From Lepturacanthus savala (Eukaryota > Chordata > Actinopteri > Scombriformes > Trichiuridae), in NCBI GenBank assembly GCA_030544235.1, contig CM060466.1, forward strand, positions 19,693,575 through 19,757,574: 64,000 bases of DNA. Direction: 5' to 3'. The position numbers and the translations under genes were made by a program. Shown here in pieces: positions 11,501-23,876 of this stretch (within the stretch, counting starts at the first letter, position 1; each line of letters starts with the position of its first letter). The notes beneath the pieces are model-generated. The model did no database searches and had not been told where the DNA came from. It was given only the letters and a program-made list of their open reading frames with translations.

Positions 11501-14500
11501 GCTATCTGGTTGCCTTTTCGTTTTGTTAATTTTAAAATGTATATGAAGTGTATATACTTTAATAAGAAGCAATCTCTGTCAATCTCATAATAAGTTGGGG
11601 ATATTGTGAGAGACTCAGTGAATTTCATACAATTTTGGGTTAATAAATATTTACCAAATGTAAATTGTTTCATCTTATTCATTAGTAATATCAAAGGTAA
11701 CTTTTACTTATTTGATTAAAATTCAGGCCAAATAGGAAAAGCACTCATGTTAATAGCGATATCCCTAACTTATTTTGAGTATATGTGTATATACAGTATA
11801 CATCTGTGTTTATTTAATGCTGTTTCTCTGCGCTCATTAACATTTATCATAGGATCTTCAAAAGTTCCCTTTTTTCATTGGAAAAAACAAAAGTCTTTGT
11901 TGTAGCAGTGGGGGATTGCTGTCCTGTGAATAATATCTGTGACTAATTTTTATCACATGGACTGAGTGACATGTGGGATTGAATCTGTATTTGAATCTCA
12001 TCCAGCAGCACACTGTTTGTTGCCTATACATTGACATGAGCTGGGTGTTTCACTTTTGACGGTTCATGTGCTTCATGTCATGTGACATTGAAAGGTGGTT
12101 GGCCACAAACAGGCAGTGACACATCCGTTATCTTTTTATTGGTTTGCAGCAGAACAAAAAGGAAATCTTTTTTTTTTTCTCCTCCTCGTGTGTTGGAGAA
12201 TCTTCTGCTGCAGATGATTTATTGTGGTTCTCTACTTCTCAGGTTCTCGAGGCCTGTATGAACAATTGTGGCAAAAGGTTCCACAGCGAGGCAGCCAAGT
12301 TTCGCTTTCTCAATGAGCTCATCAAGATCTTAACACCAAAGGTACTGAATGTCAGAGGCACGGGTCTGCTTGGTTTCTGAAGCCAGAAGCAGCACCTTCA
12401 GTGAATGATTAGCAAAAGTTAGAATTCTAACATGCTGAACTAAAAATGAGAAACAGACTTATTGCAAATTTTTGAATGCAAAGAATTTGGTGATGTTTTG
12501 CATAACAGTAAAAAATAGCAATCAAAAAGTACCTATTCAAAGTAAGGAAAATAAAAGAACCACAAAACTGTTAGAGTAAAGACAATATGTATATTATGAA
12601 TTTCCAAATGTTAACAGTATAAATACCAAATGTAATGTGCAAATGTTATAATACAAATGATTGTATTAGTGTAACGCGCCATTTTGGATGTGATGGCTTC
12701 ACAGGCACAAACTCATTATGACATTTGAATGTTAATTATTACTTGAATATTGCATTTGTTACACTTCGGCCTGTCAGCACTGTCATTGTGATCATGTTGC
12801 ATGCTGATGTTAGCATGTAGCTAAAAACTGATCAATGCCTCTGCAGCATCATGTGGCTAAACTGCTGTCAATGCTATTGATTCTGATATCAGACCTAATT
12901 GTGTGATCCTGTCTTCTCATTGGATCTGAGTTTTGTGCTAAGAAGGCAACAATGGCACAAATACATGAAATATATTTAGCATTTCACTTTTCTAGGCTAA
13001 TGAGACATATATGTTAATGTTTTGGCCGAGTGTCTAGTGGCAAAATCTGTCTGATTTCTTAATTTTTATCTTAAGGACTGATGTCTTTGATTTGGGTGTT
13101 AACTTGTTTTCAGGGGTTTTAGCACCATAAATTAAGAAGCATTGGAAATTTACATAATAAAGAACAAATCAATAACCCTTATCTCTAAACTGTAAAACCA
13201 TGCATCAACATCTAAACAAAGTTGCTTTAAATGATTACGCAGTGTAAATGAAGAAAAGCAGCCGAGTATGCACTCTGATATCAGTTTCTTCTTTTATAAT
13301 CAGTTAAAAAAAAAAACAATGAATCATCCATCTACACGTGGCTTCCTCAGGCTGACTCGCTTGTCAATCTTTTCTGAGCAGTATTACGGCGCGTGGACTG
13401 CCCAGGCGGTTAAAGACCGAGTGACAGAGGTTCTTTACGGCTGGACGCTCTGGCTTAAAGAAGAATCCAAGATTCACGAAGCCTACCGCATGCTCAAGAA
13501 ACAAGGTCCTAATGCAGCATACCAAAAAAACCTTTTCAAATCTGTGTTTTTTTAAATCCTCGGAGTTTAGATCCCGTATATTAAAGTGTGATATGAGGTA
13601 ATTTGATAATTTGTCTTTTTCTCAAGAATCAAACCATCTCACAAATTGTTCTTTTTTTATTCTAGGTATTATAAAGAAAGATCCCAAACTACCAGACAGA
13701 GTTATAATGGCTCCTCCACCACAAAGATCCACAGATTCAGTTTTTGACCAGGAGGAAAAGGCTAAGGTGAGAGTTTAACAGAGATTAGTGGAATCACAGG
13801 CAAACATTAAGAGTCACCCTGCTCACATTAGTTTGTCTGTCTTTAGCTTTTAGCCAGATTATTGAAAAGTCAACGTCTTGAAGACCTGGAAACAGCCAAC
13901 AGACTCATTAAATCCACAATCAAAGAGGTGAGAGAATTTGCTGTGGTGATGGCGATGAAGAACATCCTTGCATACAAATATAAATTTACAATGAACAATT
14001 ATATTTCTTTGTCTGTGTTTTAGGAGCAGGAGAAAGCAGAGAAAGTGTCAAAGCGAGAATCTACTCTGAAGGAGGTGGAGAGCTGCAGCAAGCAGCTCAG
14101 AGAGCTGCTGGAGCAGCACACCATCACTGGAACACTGTCACAGCCAAGTGAACAATTAAAGGTATAAATATATCAGCTGTCCACAGGTTGGCTGATTGAA
14201 TCCAGAGTGTAGATTGATGCCCTCTAATGGTCATCCTCATACTGAAACATGAAATATAAAACCTCAACCTCTAAAAATCATGAAAATTTAAAATGGCTGT
14301 TTACAGACCTGGAGAAATTTTGGAGATATGGAAATTACTTTCATTTTACCTGAGTAATAGAATATGTGGTTCAGATAGACTGAAAGAAGTCGATAGTGAT
14401 TAAACAATACTTCAGAGTTCAGGCAGATCAGTCACGTCACTTAATGTTATGTTCTCTGAGTGAGGCAACATCAGACATGGATGAGATGTTAATTGATAGA

Positions 14501-17500
14501 ATGCCAGGAAATTGACGATTGTAATGTCTGGCAGGACCTGGCTTATGCAACATGTGGTTATATTGGAATAAATTCTGCTTTCTTTAGTTTTCTTTTCACA
14601 TAAATTGAATATATTCAACTTGTGGTTTGGGAAATAGTGATGGAGGTTTTCAGTTCAAATTTATTTTTTTTTATTTTAATTTTATTGCATTATAAATTAA
14701 ACATAACATTAAAAAATAAGAAAAGAAAAATCATGAATAGACAGACATCTCTGGTCATGAAATTTTGCCTCATAGGCATGGAAATGTCTTGGAATATTAT
14801 TGGTTAAAATGTGTATGATCCATAAATCAGTGATGCCTAATCTACTGCTGTAGGGTTTTCTCTCATCTTTTATTTCTTTTAAATTTAACTCAGAAAAAAA
14901 TACAGTACAGTGAGGAAAAATTCCTCTTCAGTTAATCTGCTTTCAGCTGGTAGGTGGACTGAAGCTACCAGCACCAGACGGCACAGTCACCTCAGAAACC
15001 AATGATTTGAAACTTACACATTTATACCCATTTGATGTTGTGAGAGCGCTGTGAGGTAAGAAAGGAGCAAAGGTTCTAACTTCTCTCTCCAGCTCTCATT
15101 TTCATTCTTGACTCAATCATTTCTTTTCACATGAACAACTAAGTGCAACACTATGAATGACTGACACTTTGATTCTTACATAAATGTTTCCTCCATGTTT
15201 GACTAAAGCGCATCTCTCCCTCTGAGTTTTCACTCCACCTTTGATTTCGGCTGTTCAGAACAACTATATTGATGCATGTATCCGAGCTATTTCCATGGAA
15301 TTCAGTGCAGGAGTTTAGTGAAGAAATGCACATTGAGTGTTTTTAGAATAAACACAATGAGCCAGTTGTATTACTATTACTATAATTCTATAAGATGATA
15401 GTCCTACTGTGGTGAGTAAACTGATTAATTTAAACATTTTCAAACGTCTGGACACACATTGAATGTGAAAGTGTCCAACTTTTGACTGATGATGCGCATC
15501 TTTAAATTATTTTAAAGATTTTTTTAATATTTACATTAGATATTTTTTTAATAGTGAAGTACTGAATACTTCATGTCAGTATTTTAACATGTATTCAAAA
15601 ATGTTTGAAGTCTGAAATTTGAGACAAGAAAAGTTGTTTAAGCCCAAGTAACAAGTTTTTTTTTTTTTCTCTTACTGATTGCCTCCTCACCAACATTTGA
15701 CCCTTGGCTCTTTCTGCTTCTGCAGGCCATGTATGAGCGCTGTGACCGGCTGCGGCCCAGTCTGTTCCGCCTGGCCAGTGACACGGTGGACGATGACGCA
15801 GCTCTGGTGCAAATCCTGGCGGCTAATGACGAGCTGACACTCGCAGTGAATATCTACAAAGAACGGTTGGGAAGAGGGGTCTGTAACGGACGAAGAGGAA
15901 GTGGAGAAGTGACCGATAAAAGCAACGGTTTGCTTTACTAAATGCCTGATTTTGTACGCATTATCTGTGGCAAAAACTGCTCCGTTCTGCTTGTATTTGA
16001 ACACTTTTTCTTCTACTAGCAGCTCCTACGAGTCCCAGAGAGATTAAAAGCTACCACCTCATCGACCTGTCGGCTCTGGACTCACCACAAACGCACAGAA
16101 AAGCAGAGCCTTCACCACCGTTCTTCGAATCCTTTTCTCCCCTTTTTTCCTCTCATCTGGAAAGCACCTTCCAATCAGCAGCTGAACAGGAGTTTACAGA
16201 ATTTGGTACCCCCACATTTGTACCTTGGTCTAGTTTATTCTCTGTATAACTGATGGATATATTTTATAGTGTAACGCTGTGGTGTCCTGTTATTACAGAG
16301 TTACATAATCTGGACCCCAAACGCAACCACACTCAAGAGACTCCAAAGTCATATTATGAGGAACTAATGCAGGTGACACTTGAATCTAACATTAACGTTT
16401 AATGTTTGACAGTGATTTTATTTGGACAAGTGTGTAAAATAGTGTATTCTTTTTGTCAGTTTAATGGAGAAGTTCAGATAATGAATGCTGATCAGTGTGG
16501 AGGGAGCGGCCCTGTGCTGAGATCCCGCGGGTGTGAGGGAAACAGCGCTTCACAAAATGGGATGAACATGTGGTAAGGATTGGTGAAAGAAATCCTGAAA
16601 GACAGTTCTACAGTCCTGTGAGCACAGATAATTGAATCAACTGAAATAAAATCAGTTTTTAAACATCTTGCTACAACTAGTCACTAATGTGCTAGAGTTG
16701 GTGTAAAAGTTTTCAGATAAAGGTGCAGGGTTGCAAAGGTTAAAAGATGCTAAAGCTGGCACTGAATGCCTGACTTGAAATCTTGTTTATGTATATAAAT
16801 CAAATATTTCTTGATTTCAATCATACTTCTGTAATTTTATACTGTATTTTATTGAATATTCTCGTACAGAGGCTCCATATTCAACCTGCATTATCTACCT
16901 ATTTTTTGCACCTGGGGCATCAGTAACAAGTAGCTCAACACTGATATATTCCCTTTTTATTTGATATGTTGAACTTGTCAAACAGTTGCCTATTAACACA
17001 TCCTGCAGTTATAGAGCAACGTTAACATTCATCTGGAGTTGTGTTTTTGCCCAATATTGACTCTTGTTTAGACCCGTTTTTGCTCTCTATCAAATAAAAC
17101 CAGTCAGTTAATTAAAAGCAGGCAGTGTACTGTGAGTTTTTTGGGGATTTTTTCTCTGAAAACCGCTTTCTGCTGCAGCTGAAAATGACACAATGGAAGC
17201 TGTGAGACAATGAGTGCAATCTCACTATAAATCTCCATAAATACTGTACATTTAATACTCTTCAAAGTTAGATTTCTTTGGTGTTGATACACTTCAGTTA
17301 CTTTGTAATGATATTATTATTGCCATTTTTAGACATTGTCCTTTTTTATAACCTTATTACGAAACTGACTACCTTTTCTTTCCCCAGGTCACTTCCTCCA
17401 GATGAACAGTTTACAAGTTTGGGAATATCATCGAAGTCACAGAAACATTCAAATGAAGTGTCTGTGTCTCCAGTGAAATCATGGGAGAGCTTGTGTCCTC

Positions 17501-19006
17501 CACAGTTATTGAAAAATATCTTCGTTCCAATGGAGACCATCAAATCCAGTACGTCCCCAGTGTTTGGATTTCTAACAATGCATTACATTGTGTTGGATGT
17601 ACAATTGGATCAGACTTCCTCCTCTTACTTTACTGACCCGTTCTTATGTATGTGTGTTGTTCTTGTTTCCATTAGGTCATCTGGAGCCGATCACTTTATA
17701 CGATCAGGGAGGAATCCACGCCTCGCTCCATTTTGCCAAAGACTCTCCCCTGGGTCAGCCCAGTGTTGCTGTGGTCGTCATCTCCACTGTGAACACATCA
17801 GCTCTCGCTGTGAGAGACTTCCTGTTTCAAGCTGCTGTTCCAAAGGTGACAAACACTGATCACATATTTAAAATCCCTTATCAAAACGACCCCCTGACTT
17901 CTCTGTTAAACAGATCATTGTGGGAAATCTTTGTCATTACATAGACCTGTTATTTAAGAGTTGAGCATCCAGTTCATTGTCAGTTTAACACCTGCAGACC
18001 ATGTCGGTGAAACTCCAACCTGCATCAGGGACACACCTACCTCCTTACAACCCGCTGCTGCCTCCACCAGCCATCTCTCAGGTCCTCCTACTGGCTAATC
18101 CACAGAAGGTGAGTTTGGAGAATTCCATAATTAAACGTGCCTTCAGTAGTACAGAAACTGAACATTTTTAGTACATGCATGTCAGGATTAGGGTCAGGCA
18201 ATGTCCCTTTAATTTGCACCAACTTACTCTCTTTAACCTATTGAAGGGCACTCGCTAAACAACTGCTGAGTAATTGGTGCTTGGTAAAAAGAAGAAGAGG
18301 AGAAAGAGGTTTTTGAAATATTCACGCAAGGCACTATGGAAAACAAATATGGCCTTTAGGGTCAAAGCTAGCTGTAATATACGATCGATAATTGATAAAA
18401 TATGGAGCATAAAACAGTCCAATATTGGATCTAACCCTATGAATTTATTTTACAAAGCCAATTTCGTCATCCATGACAATGATAGTTTCAGTTCATTCAT
18501 TGTTGCTGTTTTCTTGAACAATATTAAATATTTTAAGTTAAAAGTATATGAAAGTAAGTATGAGACATGTAAAAATAGTGTAGCTACATGGTATTTTCGC
18601 AGACAAACACGTCATGTCTCTTACAGGCTACTTTAACTAGAATATTAATTACCGTATATTAATGATTGAATTTACTGTGCAATTCCTGCAAATGTTTTTA
18701 GGCACTAGGCTGACAGAACATCAGTGTGTGTTTCTGTCGGGAGGGGGCGTGGCTCTCCATTGTGATGTTGGGTCATCCATCATGATGACCCGACATCTCT
18801 ACATTTCAAACTTTTACAGTATATTCACATTTCTATAAATCTATTTCTAGGAATCCTTAGCTGCTTAACTGACTTCCCCTCCTTTTTCTTCTTAGCGTAA
18901 CGTGCGTCTACGCTTCAAGTTAAAACTGATACATGGAGATCAACAGCTGAACGAGACTGGAGAGGTGGACAACTTCCCTGACTGGACCTCTATGATTGGC
19001 CACTGA
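8550..19006 (+). CDS. gga2: GGA2, Golgi-localised gamma-ear ARF-binding clathrin adaptor
   Basis: Monomeric adaptor at the trans-Golgi network that recruits cargo and clathrin under ARF control. Sixteen exons, 623 residues (human 613): 8550-8592, 10480-10564, 11345-11417, 12243-12341, 13382-13505, 13666-13766, 13847-13927, 14024-14161, 15726-15927, 16020-16205, 16299-16372, 16460-16572, 17388-17548, 17676-17845, 17998-18108, 18896-19006. VHS domain about residues 8-145; GAT domain about 175-310 with the ARF-contact helix LETANRLIK (Asn193); hinge with clathrin box LIDLS at 329-333; gamma-ear (GAE) about 495-623, including FLFQAAVPK and VKLQPASGTHLPPYNPL. Start chosen at ATGGCG, after which TYESWL opens the VHS domain. 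Exon 10 has a tandem acceptor (tagcag) that would add or drop one Ala. VHS helix 3, encoded by exon 3, departs strongly from the family. The GGA2 assignment over GGA1/GGA3 rests on EARS2 adjacency and ear-domain similarity. Confidence 0.93.
9018..9508. mobile_element. Non-autonomous hAT-like element in GGA2 intron 1
   Basis: Begins ACAGGGGAGTCAAACTCA and ends GGGCCTTGGGTTTGACACATGTG, so the termini are inverted (GTCAAAC). The right end carries CCGGGCCAGATTCAGCCCCC, a motif typical of this fish family. Confidence 0.6.
9905..9988 (-). mobile_element. hAT-like element end
   Basis: Reverse strand reads CAGTGGTTCCCAACCTGG then GGGTCGGACCCCTCC and a GGGTCATGAG block, a well-known fish hAT terminus. 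The other end is not clear. Confidence 0.5.
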
Positions 19007-22000
19007 AAAAAAAACACCAGAGACTTTGCTTCACGCAACTTTCACCTGTGCAGGTTCTAGATCAGAAATATATTTTGAATACAAAGAGATAAATGCACCT
19101 GATGAGAAAGATCAACAAATGGGTGGGAACATCGTGACCAAACTTGCATTGGATCCTCACAAGGTAAAAGACTGGCTGATAAGATGCACACCAAAAGGTA
19201 ATGTCTAAACTTGCTACTCTATAGTGATACAGATGTGGACTGCTCATGTGGGTTTGGTGCTTCCCTGATTGTGCCTGATGCAGGTTTTCAGTCGTCTGCT
19301 GTTGTCTGCCGCCACTGCTGCCTCCTATGGGATTAGATAGTGCATTAACTGTTGAACAGAATCTTCCAAGAATCAGAAATTAATAAAAATTAATTTTTTT
19401 CATGCTTTTAAAAAACATTTGAAACCAAATAATTATGGCAAAGACAGTATTTACAATAAATAATTACCGCTACATTTGAATTGAGATATTCTGTTTTAGT
19501 TCTGACACAGATTGGTGGAAGGAAATATTTTCCTATAGACCTGAGATGCTTTTTGTAATTTTCTTTTTCTTTCCTGTTTTTATACTGAAACTGTTTTATA
19601 CTGTTAAAATATTGGATGTCTTTGTTGAACGTGGTTAAATTTCCACCTATGTACAGTTAGCTCTGCTTCCTCCTCACAATGACATCAGATTGTTGGCACA
19701 TGCACACAAACGGCTGGCCGTTCCGTAGTCTGCTAAGGTGAGAGTACAAATGTGTTTATGTAGCACCAGGTACTTTTTTACAATTAAAAACCCAAAACGT
19801 TGAATCGAGTCGATTTCCACATCATCAACATTGATGTCCCTCCAAATGTAAGACCTTTGCGTCAGAACTGAAATTGAAATCCAAATCAAGGAAAGAAAAG
19901 TGGAGAATATTGTAATAAATGCAGGACTTGTATAGTTTTATTGTATGTTTTTCCTTTGAGGAAAGTTTTTGGTTTCAAATTGTTTTTAGTTATTTACCTA
20001 AATAACATATTTTGGTTGATTCTTGAGAGACTTTGTTAAATTATGGACATATCTAATCCCATACCTCTCAACTAGTTTGATTATACAGTATATCTACTGT
20101 ACTTGTGTGTGTATGTTGACTTAAAGGCGGTTCCAAGTCTGCCACTGAACATTTGTATTTATTTTCTTTTATGCATTTGTGACATCTCAGATTCCTCAAG
20201 TGCCTTAAGATGCAAAAGGTGTTCTTTTTTTATTTTGTATTTATTCTAGGAATGAGGTTGCTTTAAGCAGTGAATGTGTGTGAGAGTGAGAAACCTTTTA
20301 AAGATTTGGTTGTATTCTTTCTTTGTTTAATTGGAAAAAATATATATATTAAAAAATACATTTCGTAAAAACAACATAATAGTACCATAACTCAAATGTC
20401 ATATTTGTATTCAAGCTGGTTATTGGATCTTCACCTAAGGATTGTTCATAAAAGGTGAATTCTTATCCTTATTAACTCTCAGTTCATTTTTTATGATCAG
20501 TTTTTCTTCACTGTGAATCTTCATGATACTTTTTTGAGCCCAGAAGAAGAAAATTCACTGCACCTTCACCTGCTTACTCGTCCATTACTTTCAGAATTAC
20601 ATTTAAATTCAAAGATTAACTCCACTTTGGTTTTATTGATTCTGCATGATCGATACTTATCCGCTGTTTACTGTCAGTCTGTTGCTCTGCAGCATGTGTC
20701 TCTATGATTTTATCAATAAATACACTTGCAAAAATCAAACTTTGTCTTCCCACATCATCCCAATCCAAGATTAAACATATTTTTTTTTTGGAAATGACAT
20801 CACCTTTAAAGCTGTAGGTGTTAACTTTTAACATATTTGTAAAAACCGATGAGACAGAAAACCTGAAACAGACTCCTCTGGTCCTGCCTCCTCCTCTCAA
20901 TCCTGTTTACAACATTTCTGTCATTAAACCACCAATCGGGGTCGGGGGAGGGCTCACACACTGTCAGTCACTTCTCATGAACATGCAGAAACTTGGAGTC
21001 AGCTCCATCAGTCACGGAGGAGCGGCTCTAGCTTTTCTTAATCCTACCAACTACGGCTGTAACTGTTCTCCTCAGTTGATCATGATTGATTATATTTCAA
21101 TGTGGAGTCAGCTCATGTCAGTCTTTCAAGTGTTTCTTGACGTCTTCCACCTTCTTAGTGACGCTGACTTGTTTAACAGTGTGGGACTGACCTCAGATTT
21201 AAGACATTAAGACTTCTGTAAATATTTTTTCAGTCATTTAGTCTACAAAATATCCCTAATATTTTAATTTATAATTTTTTTCCAATCATAATGTCCTAAA
21301 TCACAATGTTGACTGATTTAAATTGTCTAAATATATACTGTGTTTACTACCATAGAAGAACCAACAAATATTCCCAAAATGTCCCCATTGTTCAGCTGAA
21401 TGAACTGTAAGTACAAGAAGTAAGTAAGTTTTTCCAGTTAGCCTACAAGTTTCTAATGAAGAGTCAATGACAGTTAGTCATGCTGTTATATAGAAAATGT
21501 AGGACAAAGAGTACTGCACTTTATTTTATGGGTCCATAATCTTTTCTATTTTATTAGGAAATGTCATGAAAAGAATTTTTAATTTAGTACTTATCCACAT
21601 AAAAAATAAGAATGCCTTTAAAGGACTTGCTGTAAGGCATGGCAAAGTGTAAAAAAAAAAAAAAAAAAAAAAAAGAAAGGAAAATATCTGTCATAAAAAA
21701 GGATTATTCATCATGGGGATGACATGCATGTCTGCACTAAATTCAATGACCATCCAATAGTTAATGAAACATTTCACACAAAAGTAAATGGGAACCTTAC
21801 GGTGACACCAGAGGTCCTTTAGGAATCAGGAATGTTTGGACTGAAGGGTTTGGACTGAAATATCTCAAACTACTGGATGGATTTATATAAAATTTGATAA
21901 AACAGGACGGGCTGACTAGCACTGGCATCCGAGAGCATGGCTAAAAATAAACACAAAAAACTCAAGCAATTAAATGGAAGCATTATTGGCTGTATTTATC

Positions 22001-23138
22001 CAATAATTAGTACCAAATCTCACAGTTCTTTCCTGGAAACCACCAAGTTTTTTTTTTTTCCCCTAAGAAAATTACATTTATGCTGAAATAAAACAATCCA
22101 AAGTATAATGATTGGTAAAAGTAGGAAGATAACATGAAAATCTTCATTGATCATATTTATTATGACATCAGCAGATTAAAATACATGTTTATTATGTACA
22201 TATATGCAACAAGGGTGATAAAGTGCCAAACACAATTTCTTTTCCTTTTTTTTTTCTTATTTTTTTTACAAAAACGAAACAAAAAAAAAAACGATTTGTG
22301 GAAGACCATCACACCCTTCAAGCCTGCTCCCACAATTCATTGCTTCATGGAGACGGCGGCAGCCGCAGGGCGGTTTGGCACGATTCACCCGGGATTCACA
22401 GTCGCAGTCTGGGAGTCGTGAAACCGCTGAGATGGGATGAACACTGGGTGTGATTTCTGTTTTGTTTTTTTTTCCTTTGATACATGAACGGACATCGACA
22501 CACATGACAGGCGTCAGCCGCTAGAGCTGCACCGGTCCAGGTTTTATTCTCACAGCCAATGACAACAGCGGGTTTCAGAAATCCAGTGGGTTAGTACGTG
22601 AGGACTGTTCCGAGCACAGAGGTGCAACTCGCCTCCTGTTCACGAGTGGAAAGTTTTTCACAGGAAACAGAAGACAAAGATTATATTTTCCATGTTTTTT
22701 TATTTATTTTTTTTTGCTTTTTTTGCTTTTCTGACAAATAAAAGGAAGATGGCGTTCGTTGGACAGTTGATGGTCTTTATCTCCCTCCTAAACGAGACGA
22801 TGGGCAGTAGTCCAGTAGTGAGATCAGGAGGACAGGCACGCACTTATTTGCATGTTTTCAGGTGCTACAAAAAAGGTTGATAAAACGGTCTCTCCTCCCC
22901 CCTTTTTATTACCCCCAGTTTCGTTCGTCCCCTACGGCAGTGATGGGTGTTACAGATAATCAGGTGATGAAGACTCGCTGCAGTCCGACTGTCCAGGAAG
23001 GAGAATACTCTGGTGAAGTTTAGTTTCTGTTATGTCCAGCTGCTGCTTCTCTTCATCCTCTTCCACTACAGCGACATTATTGACCGTCACATCCTCTCTT
23101 CTCTTTCCCTCTGTGACCCTGTCACGTTTTACACCCGA
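19007..23138. other. Convergent GGA2 / PDE4A intergenic region and 3' UTRs
   Basis: The two genes point at each other. The left part is probably GGA2 3' UTR and the right part (about 22100-23138) probably PDE4A 3' UTR, with reverse-strand AATAAA candidates at 22156-22161, 22188-22193 and 22543-22548. A run of 24 A lies at about 21651-21674. No convincing gene is present. Confidence 0.5.
20715..20720 (+). terminator. Candidate distal polyadenylation signal of GGA2 (AATAAA)
   Basis: AATAAA followed about 20 bp later by a T-rich stretch. Earlier AATAAA hexamers at about 19382 and 19457 could end a shorter 3' UTR; sequence alone does not decide between them. Confidence 0.3.
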
Positions 23139-23876
23139 CTAACTCTCTTCTTCTTCTTCTTCTTCCTCCTTATTTTCATCCTCAACTGCCTCCTCCTCTT
23201 CTGCTTCTTCCACCTCTCCTGTTTCCCCTTCCTCCGCAGCGGTTTCCTCCTCTTTTTTCTGCTCAGTCTCCTCTTCCTCTTCTTCTTCATTTTCCTCTGC
23301 TTCTCCCTCCTCTGCTTTCTCCTCCTCCTGTTCTGCGTTTTCCACTGCCTCTTCCTCTTCTTCTTTCTCCTTCTCCTCCTCCTCTTGTTCTACATTTTCC
23401 TCTGTTTCTCCCTCCTCCTCTTCCCCTCTTTCTGTCTCTTCCTCTTCCACGTTCTCCACAGTCTGTACCTCCTCTTCCCCGTTCTCCACTCCCTCTTCCT
23501 CCTCGCCCTCCTTTTCTCCATCCTTTTCCCCTTCTCCCTCCTCCTCTTCCTCTTCAACCTTTTCCTCCTGCTCATCACCCTCCTCCTCGTCTTTTCCATC
23601 TTCCTCTGAATTTTGCTTGTTTTCGCCATCCCCTCCTTTCGTCTCCTCTTCGTCACCCTCATCTTTTGGCTCCTCTTTTTCCGTTTCATCCGTCTGCCCG
23701 CTCGGGTTCTCATCTTCTTCTTCTTTCCCCTCCTCCCCATGTTCTCCATCCTCTTCTTCTCCCACCCTCTCTCCAGCCTCCAGCTCTTCATCTAAGATCC
23801 CGTTCTGTTTGCTGTTGTGATTCTCCTCGTCTTCATTCTCAGTCTCTGCGTGGTTCTGCTCCTCCTCGCCGTTCAG
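23139..23876 (-). repeat. Low-complexity GAA/GAG tract encoding the Glu-rich PDE4A tail
   Basis: About 740 bp in which the plus strand is almost only C and T and the coding minus strand almost only G and A. It encodes residues from about 708 to the stop at 952, dominated by Glu with some Asp, Lys, Gly and Ala. The frame stays open throughout, which random purine-rich DNA would also tend to do in this frame. Strand-biased purine tracts of this length can form triplex structures. Confidence 0.85.

Noticed and set aside
18274..18636. 120-codon open frame in a GGA2 intron
   Set aside because: Low-complexity Lys/Arg start, no splice context, no recognised motif.
23013..23820. Long plus-strand frames rich in Leu, Phe and Ser opposite the PDE4A tail
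   Set aside because: They are antisense readings of the GAA/GAG coding tract; no splice signals or conserved motifs.
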